From: a bacterium HR15
Lineage (GTDB): Bacteria > Armatimonadota > Fimbriimonadia > Fimbriimonadales > GBS-DC
Assembly (NCBI GenBank): GCA_002898555.1
Contig: BEHR01000018.1
Span: 1 to 64,000 of the forward strand
Reading direction: 5' to 3'
DNA: 64,000 nucleotides
Position numbers and translations under genes: made by a program. The notes under the pieces are model-generated. The model did not search any database and was not told where the DNA came from. It saw nothing but the letters and a program-made list of their open reading frames with translations. Below are positions 48,678 through 58,188 of the stretch, piece by piece. Numbering within the stretch: the first letter of the stretch is position 1; every line of letters begins with the position of its first letter.

Positions 48678-51600
48678 TTACCTCGTCAGCAGGATAGGTG
48701 TCACAGCGCGTGCGATATGCCCTTCACTGTCCATCGCCTCGATATGGAGCATGTAGGTGCCGGGGGGCAAAGTGCGTTCCTGTGAATCGCGCCCGTTCCA
48801 TGTAAGGCTTTGTGTGCCTGCGCTCACGGCGCGTGAAGGCTGCAGCAGGCGCAGGGTGTCGCCTCGCGCCGAGCGGATTTCCGCTCGCACGGTCGCCTCG
48901 CCTGTCAGCTGATACCGGATGGTGAGGGTGTTGCCGCGCGTCGCCGCTACTTGCACCCCAACAATACGCACAGGCAGTCGGTTCGCTGGCTCCAGCACCA
49001 CTCGGAGGGTCTGCACGCCGCCGGGCGTGAAGCGATACGCCGCTTGACGACGCATATCGATGCGTTCACCCGTGACAGGGTTTTCGAGCGTGATGCGCCA
49101 TGCGCGTCGCGTGTTGGGAATGCGCCAGGTAAGTGTATGCTCCCGATCTGGCTCGCCTGGTACGACCTGCAGGGTCCAGACCTGTCGACCGCCGAGCGGG
49201 CGTGTGTCCTGAAGGAGCAGCTGGTCGCCTTCCAAAATACCGAGGAGGGTCATGCCGGGCAGAGCGGGTGGTGCGTCGGCTTTTGCCCAAGCACGGCGTG
49301 CGCGCGTCGGCGTATCCAGCCCCAGCGTGACGACCGCGCCACCCGCAGGCGACTGAAGTGTCAAATCCATCGCCCACGCAGGCTCCTCCGCTGCACGGGA
49401 CGAGGCGACATGCGACCGCCCTCGACTGGGCGGCGGAATCAGCAGCGTCACCCCCTCCGGACGCAGCACGCGCACCCAATACGCTTTGCCCGGCTCAAGG
49501 AGCGTCGTGCTGATATAATTGCCTGCACCGCCCAAGGTCCAGACCCGACTGCCCACCAACGGTGGCTCATTCCCTATCGATTCGGTGGCGCTCTCCCAGC
49601 TCACAGGCGCATCGAACTGATGCACCACGCGCACGGTGCGCAGATCAATCGCCTCCTTGAAGGGATGCCCGATCAGGTTCCAGCCCGGCTGAAGGGCAAT
49701 GGCAAAGTCGCGATCGAGGGGTGCAGGTTCGCCTTGAATCGTGACGCTGAGCGAGTTGACTGTGCGGATGAAGTAGCCCACGCCCGGCGCGGGCGCGGGC
49801 GTCTCGGGATAATAGACATAGTTGAACCGTTCCTGACGCCAGTGTGCCAGGCGCAGTTGGTCCGCCGGGATATTCAAAAGCTTTGCCCAATCGGTCTCGA
49901 AGGGGCGCAGCGGCACGCTGAACATGCTCAGCCCTGCGGGCAAATCGAGGCGGAAACTATCCGAGGCAGGCTGAAGGCGCACGATGACGAACTGGAAACC
50001 GATCCCTGTGTTCACCTGCGCCCGTCCAACCTCCCGGCTCTGGGCATCGAAGAAAGTCAGCCGTGCGATGCGCTCCCGGCTCATCGTCTGCTCACTGAAT
50101 GCCGTCCCGAACGCCCCGTTGTCGACGCTGACCGTTTTTTGTTCCCCTCCAATGTCTATCAGCACGCTGCCGTTATCCAGCCCGTAAACCACGCCAAAAA
50201 AGTTGTTGCGGAAGTTTGTCCCCTGCACCTTGCTACTGGGGTAGACCACACGGGCGATCTCTGTGCCGACGCTGAAATCAACGGTGAGTCGCTGATTCGC
50301 CAAGGCGTCCCCCGTAAAGCTGGGCACGACGGTGCCTGTGCCTACACGAATATCCACACGCTCATACTGTGGCGAGAGTGTTAGCCGATTATAGTGGAAG
50401 TCCCAGTAGATAGGGTAGCTTGTGCCGTTCAGCAGTGCCTCGTCCCAACCGCCACTGGCGGTGCGTATGGTCTGGAAATAGTTCAGAAACACCGTGAACA
50501 CCGCCTGCTCATCGGGCTGCGGATTGGAGATATAGGGGAACATCTGGGCATGGAGCTTGCGTCCGTAGGTTACGCTGGTGTCCAAAATATACTGCTGGCG
50601 ATACCACTGATCGAACGGAAAGCCTTCCACCGTCGGGGTCGCCGAGCCAGAAAGCGCACTCAGCGTCTCACGGGCAATACTGCGCAGAGTGGGGATATTG
50701 CCCTCCAAACCGGGCGTGTAGCGAGCATAGTAGCGGGTATTGAATTCTCGGAAAAAGCTGGGATACTCGGTCGCCAGTTTGAGCCATGCTGAGGTCGCCA
50801 TCAGATAACGCACCAGCCAAATACCCCCTGTGGTGCCGGGCTGAATGGGCGATTGACGCAGGGAGGGCGCAATAAAGCTGGGGCTGCCCAGCACAGGCTG
50901 GTTCCACGCATCGTAATAGGGGCGAGCATCATAGTTGTTATCAAGGGTCAAATCGATAGAAGGCGCCACCGCCTCGGGGCGCACGCCCAGAATCTGCGCC
51001 ACAAGCTGACGAAAGGCATTTCCGCGCGCGATACGCGCCGTCACCGCCCGTGCGAAGCCCTCCTCCCAAGCGTCATAGGCGAAGCCCACATCCGCATGGA
51101 ACGCCCGCACGATCAAATACAGTAAGTTCACCGCAGCCGCTTCCCGCGAGCCGTAAACGGCAAACAGGAAGCGGCTGTTACTTACATCGTAAACTCCGCC
51201 CACTACCGCATCGCGATCTGCCATCTGGTCGTCATAGTTGACGACCGTAATCGTCAGTGTGCGTGCTGCTTTCCCGTATTCCGCTTCCACCAGCGCGAGC
51301 ACATTGCTGGCTACTGCCTGCAAAAAATCTTTATAATCTCTTGGGAAGGGATTGTCGCCATCCTGCACCTGGATCGTGAGCGTGCCGTTGCCCAAGCCAC
51401 CGTCGCGGGTGCGAGTGGGCAAAATCAGCCGACCGTTCTGGCGCAATATCACTGTGTGGAAAATAGGTAGTTGATAATCGGCTGGCAGTAGCCCCATCTG
51501 CTTGTAGAGGCGGATCAGGGGACGCGCGCCCGCGATCTGGGCGCGAGTCGCCCGCTCCACACGCTCACGGATTAGACGATCGATAGCGTCTGGCGACCGC

Positions 51601-51746
51601 CCCACACGGTCGATATCCACCACAATGACATGCTGGGGACCGTTGCTGACCGTTTCGAAGGGGCGATTGACGATGTTGTGATAGAATTGCGCTTTGGCAG
51701 CTGCCATCATCAGCAGCCCCATTAGCCATATCGTTTTGCGCCACAT
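48678..51746 (-). CDS. Very large secreted protein with FlgD/Ig-like C-terminus
   Basis: About 1022 residues from ATG 51746 (MWRKTIWLMGLLMMAAAKAQ), behind GGGAG; further upstream ATGs exist to 51818. After the signal peptide comes a long unrecognised region with a possible peptidase-like part (no HExxH seen), then LDLPAGLSMFSVPLRPF and IALQPGWNLIGHPF, which are surface Ig-like 'stable' modules, and at the end YQLTGEATVRAEIRSARG / LTWNGRDSQERTLPPGTYMLHIEA, the FlgD-type Ig domain often found in secreted or sorted proteins. Function unknown. Confidence 0.75.
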   Translation of the reverse strand: MWRKTIWLMGLLMMAAAKAQFYHNIVNRPFETVSNGPQHVIVVDIDRVGRSPDAIDRLIRERVERATRAQIAGARPLIRLYKQMGLLPADYQLPIFHTVILRQNGRLILPTRTRDGGLGNGTLTIQVQDGDNPFPRDYKDFLQAVASNVLALVEAEYGKAARTLTITVVNYDDQMADRDAVVGGVYDVSNSRFLFAVYGSREAAAVNLLYLIVRAFHADVGFAYDAWEEGFARAVTARIARGNAFRQLVAQILGVRPEAVAPSIDLTLDNNYDARPYYDAWNQPVLGSPSFIAPSLRQSPIQPGTTGGIWLVRYLMATSAWLKLATEYPSFFREFNTRYYARYTPGLEGNIPTLRSIARETLSALSGSATPTVEGFPFDQWYRQQYILDTSVTYGRKLHAQMFPYISNPQPDEQAVFTVFLNYFQTIRTASGGWDEALLNGTSYPIYWDFHYNRLTLSPQYERVDIRVGTGTVVPSFTGDALANQRLTVDFSVGTEIARVVYPSSKVQGTNFRNNFFGVVYGLDNGSVLIDIGGEQKTVSVDNGAFGTAFSEQTMSRERIARLTFFDAQSREVGRAQVNTGIGFQFVIVRLQPASDSFRLDLPAGLSMFSVPLRPFETDWAKLLNIPADQLRLAHWRQERFNYVYYPETPAPAPGVGYFIRTVNSLSVTIQGEPAPLDRDFAIALQPGWNLIGHPFKEAIDLRTVRVVHQFDAPVSWESATESIGNEPPLVGSRVWTLGGAGNYISTTLLEPGKAYWVRVLRPEGVTLLIPPPSRGRSHVASSRAAEEPAWAMDLTLQSPAGGAVVTLGLDTPTRARRAWAKADAPPALPGMTLLGILEGDQLLLQDTRPLGGRQVWTLQVVPGEPDREHTLTWRIPNTRRAWRITLENPVTGERIDMRRQAAYRFTPGGVQTLRVVLEPANRLPVRIVGVQVAATRGNTLTIRYQLTGEATVRAEIRSARGDTLRLLQPSRAVSAGTQSLTWNGRDSQERTLPPGTYMLHIEAMDSEGHIARAVTPILLTR

Positions 51747-51844
51747 CCTTGCTCCCATCATTCCAATCCTTTGACGAATAGTGGGCGAGGTGGTTTCTGG
51801 ATTCGGGCAAGTGGTCATTTACCTCCGCGCCCTCGTCGGGCCCC

Positions 51845-52879
51845 TCACTTCGTGGCGAAGGGCGTCAGGGCGGTGCGCACTGCCTGAATCTGAGCCATCA
51901 AATGGGCGAACTCTTCAGGTCGCAGCGATTGTGCCCCGTCTGAAAGCGCACGCTCTGGATGCGGATGCACCTCGATCAGCAAGCCATCTGCGCCCGCAGC
52001 GACCGCCGCCAGCGCGACCGCCGGCACATAGCGCGAATGTCCCACCCCATGACTGGGATCGACGATAATTGGCAGATGGGAATGGTAGCGGACGATGGGC
52101 ACGGCGTTGATATCGAGCGTGTTGCGTGCGTAGGTGCGGTCGATGGGCACAATGCCGCGCTCACACAGCATGACCTGCTCGTTGCCCTGGGTTAGGAGAT
52201 ACTCGGCAGCGGCAAGCCACTCATCGATGGTGGCATGAGGCGAGCGTTTCAACAACACAGGCTTGCCCGACCGACCCGCTGCCACCAGCAGCGGAAAGTT
52301 CTGCATGCTGCGCGCCCCAATCTGCAGAATATCGACATATTCTGCCACCAGCTCCACATCGTGTGGATCCAGCACCTCGCTGACGGTGGGAATACCGACC
52401 TCTTGGCTTACGGTTTTGAGGATTTCCAGCCCTTCGCGCTGCAGCCCTTGAAACGCATAGGGCGAGGTGCGGGGTTTATAGGCACCGCCACGCAGGATGC
52501 TTGCCCCTGCCGCTTTGACTGCCCGTGCCGCGCTGAGCGTCTGTTCGTAACTTTCCACGGCGCAGGGACCCGCCATCACCACGAAGTGTCCCGCACCGAT
52601 ACGCACCTCACCAACACGCACCTCCGTGTCATGGGGATGGAAATCGCGTGAGGCGAGTTTGTATGGACGCGACACATGCACCACTTGGTCCACGCCCGGC
52701 ATCGCGGAGAGAATCTCGTCCAGCAGCGGGCGCAGGTTGGGCGGAATCGCGCTCGGAATCCCTACCGCCACCCGCTCGCCCCCAGGCAGGGGCAATGCTT
52801 TCAATCCATGCGCTTCGATGGTCTGCACCACCGCTTCAATCTGCTCCTGCGTCGCTTCCTTCCGCATCAACACAATCAT
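51845..52879 (-). CDS. aroF: 3-deoxy-7-phosphoheptulonate synthase (AroF type)
   Basis: 344 residues; DAHP synthase, first step of the shikimate pathway, of the KDPS-like type Ib with an N-terminal ferredoxin-like regulatory domain (residues 1-70, MRKEATQEQIEAVV). Catalytic barrel motifs AGPCAVES, RGGAYKPRTSPYAFQG, QIGARSMQNFPLL, LLKRSP, ERG and DPSHGVGH are all present, including the metal ligands. The domain may confer feedback control by Phe/Tyr as in Thermotoga. TATAAT at 52903-52908 drives it, divergent from the next gene. Confidence 0.95.
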   Translation of the reverse strand: MIVLMRKEATQEQIEAVVQTIEAHGLKALPLPGGERVAVGIPSAIPPNLRPLLDEILSAMPGVDQVVHVSRPYKLASRDFHPHDTEVRVGEVRIGAGHFVVMAGPCAVESYEQTLSAARAVKAAGASILRGGAYKPRTSPYAFQGLQREGLEILKTVSQEVGIPTVSEVLDPHDVELVAEYVDILQIGARSMQNFPLLVAAGRSGKPVLLKRSPHATIDEWLAAAEYLLTQGNEQVMLCERGIVPIDRTYARNTLDINAVPIVRYHSHLPIIVDPSHGVGHSRYVPAVALAAVAAGADGLLIEVHPHPERALSDGAQSLRPEEFAHLMAQIQAVRTALTPFATK

Positions 52880-52902
52880 CGATGACCCACCTTGCCACAG
52901 GG

Positions 52903-52908
52903 ATTATA
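52903..52908 (-). promoter_or_regulatory. -10 box TATAAT (aroF)
   Basis: GGGGTATAAT on the minus strand, 23 bases before ATG 52879; back to back with the box at 52933. Confidence 0.55.
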
Positions 52909-52932
52909 CCCCCTTGCTTGGCAGGTCGGAGG

Positions 52933-52938
52933 TATAAT
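52933..52938 (+). promoter_or_regulatory. -10 box TATAAT, leaderless type
   Basis: GGAGGTATAAT ends six bases before GTG 52945. Confidence 0.6.
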
Positions 52939-52944
52939 CGTTAT

Positions 52945-54045
52945 GTGCGACGGATATCCGAACCGTTTTATGACGGAAAAGCCCGGTTCTTTTTTGATGA
53001 CCTGATTCAGCGGGATCGGTACATGGAGCAATCACCAGCCCATGCGATCTCCCTGCCAGAGGGGCTGCCTGCGCTAATCCGCATGGTGGATGAGGTAAGA
53101 AATCAATGGGGAAAGCAGTTATTCAAAGCGGAAGCGGAAAATGACCTACAAGAAGAAACCGAACCCGCTCTCTGTTGGCTTGATGTCCTTTCGCTGATTA
53201 TCGCTCGCATTCTGCGCCGGTATGGTCATTCCCCGGAGGGGCGACGCGCACTGCGCCAGATCATCCTGAAAGATGAGCTGATGGCGGATATTGTCTTTGA
53301 TCAGATCGCGACCATGGAGATGTACGAGCTTGCCGACCTGTGTGTGGACCTCGCCTTCGTCAGCACTCACTCCCCCCTCATTATCAGTGGCGCCCTCGAA
53401 GCGCTGGTTGACTTAGAGGTCGATCTGCGCCCTTTCCGAGCGGTGTTATACCGCTACCTGCGCGAAGATGCCCCCCACAGCTACGCCGCTGCTTGCGCCC
53501 TATGCCAGATGAAGGATATGCGCGGTTGGAACTATCTGATCCGAGGGCTGTTCTCAACAGATAACGGACGCTTCGCAGCGACAACAAAGTGCTTCGAGGA
53601 AATGTCCCACCGCATCGTGCCTCCCCGATGGGTAGTGAACCGAATCATTCACTGGATGTATCGCCAGCCACAATCGTTACCCCCCTATTTTCGCTCAGCG
53701 AGCTTCGAAGCGTTTATGTTCAGGCGAATGATGCGATTTCTGTTGCGGCATCGCCTCACTTTGACCCAGAAGGTCGCGCTGTTTCTCACCTTGCAGCAGA
53801 AGATGGAGCGACAGCCCGACGAGTACCACAAGGCGTTCCGCTACCTGGCGTACGATGTGCTGATATGGGCGCGTGCCCAGCGCTGCCCCTCTAAATACTG
53901 GTTTCAGATAGAATTGCCGCCCGCCCAGCGCCCCTATATTCACCCGTCCCACGCCCCGCTCGCTGGGATCCTACGAACACTGGTCCAGCGATATAAGGGA
54001 GTCGATATTTACGAGGAGCTGGGTATAGGAAAGCCAAGGACATGA
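52945..54045 (+). CDS. 366-residue helical protein of unknown function
   Basis: GTG 52945 gives VRRISEPFYDGKARFFFDD, six bases after TATAAT. The open frame upstream lies in aroF. Almost all helical, with a repeat-like rhythm (ALEALVDLEVDLRPFRAVLYRYL, SYAAACALCQMKDMRGWNYL) that suggests HEAT/armadillo-like repeats; no membrane segment. No family recognised. It overlaps the thioredoxin/NHL gene by four bases (ATGA at 54042), so the products may act together. Confidence 0.7.
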   Translation: MRRISEPFYDGKARFFFDDLIQRDRYMEQSPAHAISLPEGLPALIRMVDEVRNQWGKQLFKAEAENDLQEETEPALCWLDVLSLIIARILRRYGHSPEGRRALRQIILKDELMADIVFDQIATMEMYELADLCVDLAFVSTHSPLIISGALEALVDLEVDLRPFRAVLYRYLREDAPHSYAAACALCQMKDMRGWNYLIRGLFSTDNGRFAATTKCFEEMSHRIVPPRWVVNRIIHWMYRQPQSLPPYFRSASFEAFMFRRMMRFLLRHRLTLTQKVALFLTLQQKMERQPDEYHKAFRYLAYDVLIWARAQRCPSKYWFQIELPPAQRPYIHPSHAPLAGILRTLVQRYKGVDIYEELGIGKPRT

Positions 54046-56024
54046 AGCGAGCTATCGGCCTCGGTTTAATCGGAAGCCTGCTTCTGGGCTTAGGACTGAT
54101 GTGGCAACGGGGGCTATCCCCCAAAAGTACCCTGTTTCAGGAGGCACGAACGATGCAAGAACGGCTCACTGCGCCCGACTTTCCCGAAGGGCTGGAATGG
54201 CTCAATACGGAGCGACCGCTCAGCCTGCGCGACCTGCGCGGTAAAATCGTGCTGCTCGATTTCTGGACCTATTGCTGCATCAACTGCATGCATATCTTGC
54301 CTGATCTCAAACGGCTGGAGAGGAAGTACGAGCGCGAGCTGGTCGTGATCGGTGTGCATTCAGCCAAATTTTTTACAGAGCAAGAATCGCAAAATATTCG
54401 CCAAGCGATTTTGCGCTACGACATCGAGCATCCCGTCGTGAATGATAATCGAATGGTCATCTGGGATATGTATGGCGTGCGTGCCTGGCCAACACTGGTG
54501 CTGATTGACCCGCAGGGCAAAATCGTGTATTATCGCTCAGGCGAGGGCATCTACGAGCCTTTTGACCGTTTGATTGCCCAACTTGTTGCCGAGTTCGATA
54601 AACGCGGGCTGCTGGATCGCACACCCCTGAAATTCAGGTTGGAACGCGAGCGTAAGCCCGCCACCCCGCTGAACTTCCCGGGTAAAGTGCTTGCCGATGA
54701 GTCCACAAATCGCCTCTTTATCGCCGATTCGAACCACCATCGCATCGTGGTGCTATCGCTGAAAGATAACAGCGTAGAAATCGTGATCGGCAGCGGGCAG
54801 CCTGGTATGCGTGATGGCGACTTTCTCAATGCCACCTTCCGCAACCCCCAAGGCATGGCATTCGATCCTGCGAAAGAGGTGCTCTATATTGCAGACACGG
54901 ATAATCACGCGATTCGCAAAGCCGATTTGCGCACGCGCAAGGTGGAAACCATCGCAGGCACAGGGGAGCAGAACCACCTCTATCCGCCGCCGTCGGGACC
55001 GGGCAAGCAGACCGCACTCAACTCGCCTTGGGATGTCGTGCTGATAGGCGAGACGCTCTTCATCGCGATGGCAGGCTCGCATCAGCTTTGGCGATTGGAC
55101 CTGCGCACAGGACAAGTGGAGCCGCATGCAGGCACAGGGCGCGAGGCGCTTCTCGATGCGCCAAACTCCGCTGCCGCGCTGGCACAACCCTCAGGCATCA
55201 CCACCGATGGGAAAAAGCTCTATTTTGCTGACAGCGAGGTGAGCAGTATTCGCGCCGCCGATGTTGACCCGAACGGGCGCGTGGAAACACTGGTCGGGGG
55301 AGACCTCTTTCTGTTTGGTGATCGCGACGGGGTCGGACGCGAAGCGCGGTTGCAGCACCCTCTCGGCGTGGTCTACCATGACGGCATGCTCTATGTCGCG
55401 GACACCTATAACAATAAAATTAAACGCCTCGACCCGCGCACGCGCCGCATCGAAACTTTTCTCGGTACCGGCGAGGAGGGCGCACGCGACGGGGAGAACC
55501 CCACCTTCGACGAGCCAGGTGGGCTGACCGTTGCCTACGGCAAACTCTATATCGCGGACACAAATAATCACCTCATCCGCGTCGCTGACCTGAAGACAAA
55601 GCGCGTGGAGACGCTGCTTATTAAAGGGCTGGACAAGTTGAACCCACCTCCCCACGCCATGCGCACGGAACAGCTGGAGTTGCCCACAGCCGCCGCGCCC
55701 GAACAAGGGCAGCTGCGTCTTATCATCCACCTACCTGAAGGCTACAAACTGAACCCGAACGCCTCATCACGGGCAATCATAAAAGCTCAGGGAGCCACCG
55801 TTGACGGACAAATGGCGCTGACACGCCCACTGAACACACCAAGCCTCGAACTGCCCATCAAGCTAACCCGCGCCACGGCAACGCTTCAGGTACATCTGCT
55901 GCTTTATTACTGCCAGAGCGGGCGCGACGCGCTCTGCTTCGTCAAGGAGGCACACCTCACGCAGCCCCTGCGCCGTGACGGAACCGCCTCCATCGTGCAG
56001 ATAGAATATCAGGGGTCGCTATAA
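54042..56024 (+). CDS. Thioredoxin-like/NHL-repeat protein (NHLRC2-like)
   Basis: 660 residues. N-terminal anchor (IGLGLIGSLLLGLGLMW), a TlpA/AhpC-type thioredoxin domain with WTYCCINCMHILPDL (redox Cys79 and Cys82), then a six-bladed NHL propeller (LADESTNRLFIADSNHHRIVVL, YIADTDNHAIRKADL, YVADTYNNKIKRLD) and a small C-terminal beta domain. The order thioredoxin-NHL-C-terminal domain is that of the NHLRC2 family. It faces the cell exterior by its anchor. Substrate unknown. The stop overlaps the convergent csaB-like stop by six bases. Confidence 0.88.
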   Translation: MKRAIGLGLIGSLLLGLGLMWQRGLSPKSTLFQEARTMQERLTAPDFPEGLEWLNTERPLSLRDLRGKIVLLDFWTYCCINCMHILPDLKRLERKYERELVVIGVHSAKFFTEQESQNIRQAILRYDIEHPVVNDNRMVIWDMYGVRAWPTLVLIDPQGKIVYYRSGEGIYEPFDRLIAQLVAEFDKRGLLDRTPLKFRLERERKPATPLNFPGKVLADESTNRLFIADSNHHRIVVLSLKDNSVEIVIGSGQPGMRDGDFLNATFRNPQGMAFDPAKEVLYIADTDNHAIRKADLRTRKVETIAGTGEQNHLYPPPSGPGKQTALNSPWDVVLIGETLFIAMAGSHQLWRLDLRTGQVEPHAGTGREALLDAPNSAAALAQPSGITTDGKKLYFADSEVSSIRAADVDPNGRVETLVGGDLFLFGDRDGVGREARLQHPLGVVYHDGMLYVADTYNNKIKRLDPRTRRIETFLGTGEEGARDGENPTFDEPGGLTVAYGKLYIADTNNHLIRVADLKTKRVETLLIKGLDKLNPPPHAMRTEQLELPTAAAPEQGQLRLIIHLPEGYKLNPNASSRAIIKAQGATVDGQMALTRPLNTPSLELPIKLTRATATLQVHLLLYYCQSGRDALCFVKEAHLTQPLRRDGTASIVQIEYQGSL

Positions 56025-57062
56025 AGCCACCCATTGCCGCACTGCCTCAAGCAGCGCAGCGGACTTCTGACGCAGCGCGTCGACCCGTTTTGCATCGGGC
56101 GTACGAAGTTGTGCTCGCAGGATCTCCCATGGCTGGCATACAGCAGCTTGCCAATCGCCCGCAAGGGCAATCATGGGCACACCGATTTGCTCCGTGAGAG
56201 CGTTCACCTTCGGGTCATAAGCAAGGCAGAGCAACGGCACGCCCTGTGCCGCGGCGAAAATCGCCCCATGCAACCGCATGCTGACCATCGCCTGCAAACG
56301 GCTCATCAGCCCGAGCAGCTGCGCAGGATGTTCAGGCGGTGGGATGACGAGGGGGCGCATCCCTTCTTGTGTCTGTGCCATCGCGGCAATCGCTTCGCAG
56401 AGCGGGCGGTCCTGCGTTTCTTGCATGGGAATAAGCACCGGTTGCCAGCCCGCCTCCATCTGGTGGCGGCACAAGGTGGCAAATGCCTCATGGATGGGCA
56501 AATGGCGCCACGGGCGCGGCGCCAGCCCCACGCAAGGTCTCTCAACAGGTAGTTCAGCATGGGCAGGGCGTGTTGGCAAAGCCCATGTCAGGTCCGCATC
56601 GACGCGAATGGGCGCACGCACTCCGATAGTGCGCAATTGCCTTGCCGATGCCTCATCGCGCACGCTCAGGAACGGCACATGGTTTAGCGTCCAGCGCACC
56701 AGCAGGCGACTGAGGAAGCGATGGAACGGGCCCATCCCCTGCCCGACAAGCAACACGCGCCCGTGCGCTTGCAATCCCCAGCGAATCAGCAGCAAGTAGT
56801 AGAGCAACGAACGCAGGCTGGTCGCATCTTGCAATAGGCTCCCACCGCCCAGTATCAGCGCGTCTGAGTGCCGAATCGCCCTGCGTACCGCCTGCCAATC
56901 CCCACGCGCCACCGCTTGGATGCCATAGGTTTTGCGCGTGAACCCAGGATCACCCGAAAGAGCCACCAGAGAGGCAGCTGCACGCAACCTTTCCACCAGC
57001 ACCGCCAGCGAACCCTCATCCCCCCAATTGCGATACCCGTAGTAGCCGATAATCATTATCAT
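56019..57062 (-). CDS. csaB: CsaB-like polysaccharide pyruvyl transferase
   Basis: 347 residues. GYYGYRNWGDEGSLAVLVERL start, LILGGGSLLQDATSLRSLLYYLL, LVGQGMGPFH, SVRDEASARQLRTIG and the late MVSMRLHGAIFAAAQGVPLLCLAYDPKV are diagnostic of the CsaB family, which adds pyruvyl ketals to cell-wall polysaccharide and so forms the anchor for SLH-domain S-layer proteins. ATG 57062 (MIMIIGYYG) is used; further ATGs at 57056. It overlaps nothing upstream but is four bases from the restriction gene stop. Confidence 0.88.
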   Translation of the reverse strand: MIMIIGYYGYRNWGDEGSLAVLVERLRAAASLVALSGDPGFTRKTYGIQAVARGDWQAVRRAIRHSDALILGGGSLLQDATSLRSLLYYLLLIRWGLQAHGRVLLVGQGMGPFHRFLSRLLVRWTLNHVPFLSVRDEASARQLRTIGVRAPIRVDADLTWALPTRPAHAELPVERPCVGLAPRPWRHLPIHEAFATLCRHQMEAGWQPVLIPMQETQDRPLCEAIAAMAQTQEGMRPLVIPPPEHPAQLLGLMSRLQAMVSMRLHGAIFAAAQGVPLLCLAYDPKVNALTEQIGVPMIALAGDWQAAVCQPWEILRAQLRTPDAKRVDALRQKSAALLEAVRQWVAL

Positions 57063-57066
57063 GCGC

Positions 57067-58188
57067 CTATGCTGAACCTGAGCCCCGAGAAGCTGCCAAA
57101 GCATTGCGTAGTTCAAGAAACTTCCGCTTCAGTTCGTAGCTAACAGCACTTTCCGGTTCACTAAGAATTAATTGTTGGTATCTGTCTAAAAATTTTGCTC
57201 TTAGCTCATAGAATAAGTGCAAAAAATGTTTTATAAATTCCAAACAATCTAACACCATAAACTCTACACCTATTTGTTTAGTAAGCATAGAGGCATGCAT
57301 GAGAACCCCCGCATCAATTGGAGCAGTAGTTACGAATACATATTGATCAATTTGAGAGGATGTATTGGTTATCTTTTTTCGTGCGTTTTCGATATCGCGA
57401 TATGTTACAGAGCGTGTTTTCATTTCGTAAACTATAGTAATCTGTTGGCTATCTTGTGAGATAATTTCCAAATCGCCAAGGGTTCCTGTTCGGGTATCAG
57501 CGGCTGTATGTGGTTGCAGGGGGCGAAGTCGCTTTCCCAAGTGGTTTTGAGCCACCTCATAGGCAGCGGTAATGATTAGCACTGGCAGCCGACTGGAGCG
57601 TGGAGCTTTTAGATGTTCCTTGATAAGGTCCAGGATAGCCTCTACGGTAAGCAGGTGTGGTTGGATACCGACCTGTAGCAAGGCATTAATTTGCTGCTGG
57701 CGCTCGTCTCGCAGAAGAATAAGCTGACGAACTATCTCGATGAGTACGGTGCGGGCGTCCATGGTGCCGTTTTGCACCAATTGAAGCAACTGCAGAACCG
57801 CATCGTAAGGTTTTCGTGGTTTACCTGATAATCGGGTGCCAGGAAGCAGGGCTTGGTTAAAGGTACGAAAGGCTGGGGTGAGAAAGGCGGTAGTTATGTT
57901 GCATGGGAGTTGATAGCGGATAACAAAGTCAGTGATATACTTCTCGTCATAAGTGCGTCCTGAATAGGTATCTGGATCGCCTATCTCGGTAAACGGTTTG
58001 CGGATGTCCCGATCAGGACGGTGAACCTTCGCCAGCAAGCAAGCTAACAGGAAGCGTGTAGGAGCTCGGTTCGGGCTCTGGCATACATCCTTTATCAGAG
58101 TAATAATATCGAGGTTGCCAACTACGGCTTGATCAAGTCGAGCTGAAGCTTCTTTGTAGCACTCTTCAAGGATCTGCTCTGGTTCCAT
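57067..58188 (-). CDS. SacI-like type II restriction endonuclease
   Basis: 373 residues from ATG 58188, seven bases after AGGAGG (an upstream ATG at 58221 is possible). DIRKPFTEI, TYSGRTYDEKYI, LPCNITTAFLTPAFR and GTLGDLEI...YEMKTRSVTYRDI resemble what I recall of the SacI restriction enzyme family; the Asp/Glu of GDLEI (about 240) and E-x-K ending at Lys 257 make a PD-(D/E)xK nuclease core. If correct the target would be GAGCTC. Overlaps the methylase gene by 67 bases. A/T-rich compared with its neighbours, suggesting horizontal acquisition. Confidence 0.7.
   Translation of the reverse strand: MEPEQILEECYKEASARLDQAVVGNLDIITLIKDVCQSPNRAPTRFLLACLLAKVHRPDRDIRKPFTEIGDPDTYSGRTYDEKYITDFVIRYQLPCNITTAFLTPAFRTFNQALLPGTRLSGKPRKPYDAVLQLLQLVQNGTMDARTVLIEIVRQLILLRDERQQQINALLQVGIQPHLLTVEAILDLIKEHLKAPRSSRLPVLIITAAYEVAQNHLGKRLRPLQPHTAADTRTGTLGDLEIISQDSQQITIVYEMKTRSVTYRDIENARKKITNTSSQIDQYVFVTTAPIDAGVLMHASMLTKQIGVEFMVLDCLEFIKHFLHLFYELRAKFLDRYQQLILSEPESAVSYELKRKFLELRNALAASRGSGSA

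Noticed and set aside
48951-50384. 477-codon plus-strand open frame opposite the large secreted protein
   Set aside because: Arg/His/Ala-rich shadow; the minus frame has a signal peptide and FlgD-like end.
57067-58188. Avoidance of GAGCTC in the window as support for SacI specificity
   Set aside because: GAGCTC occurs (for example near 28253, 37674 and 58061), and avoidance is not expected if the sites are methylated, so this is uninformative.
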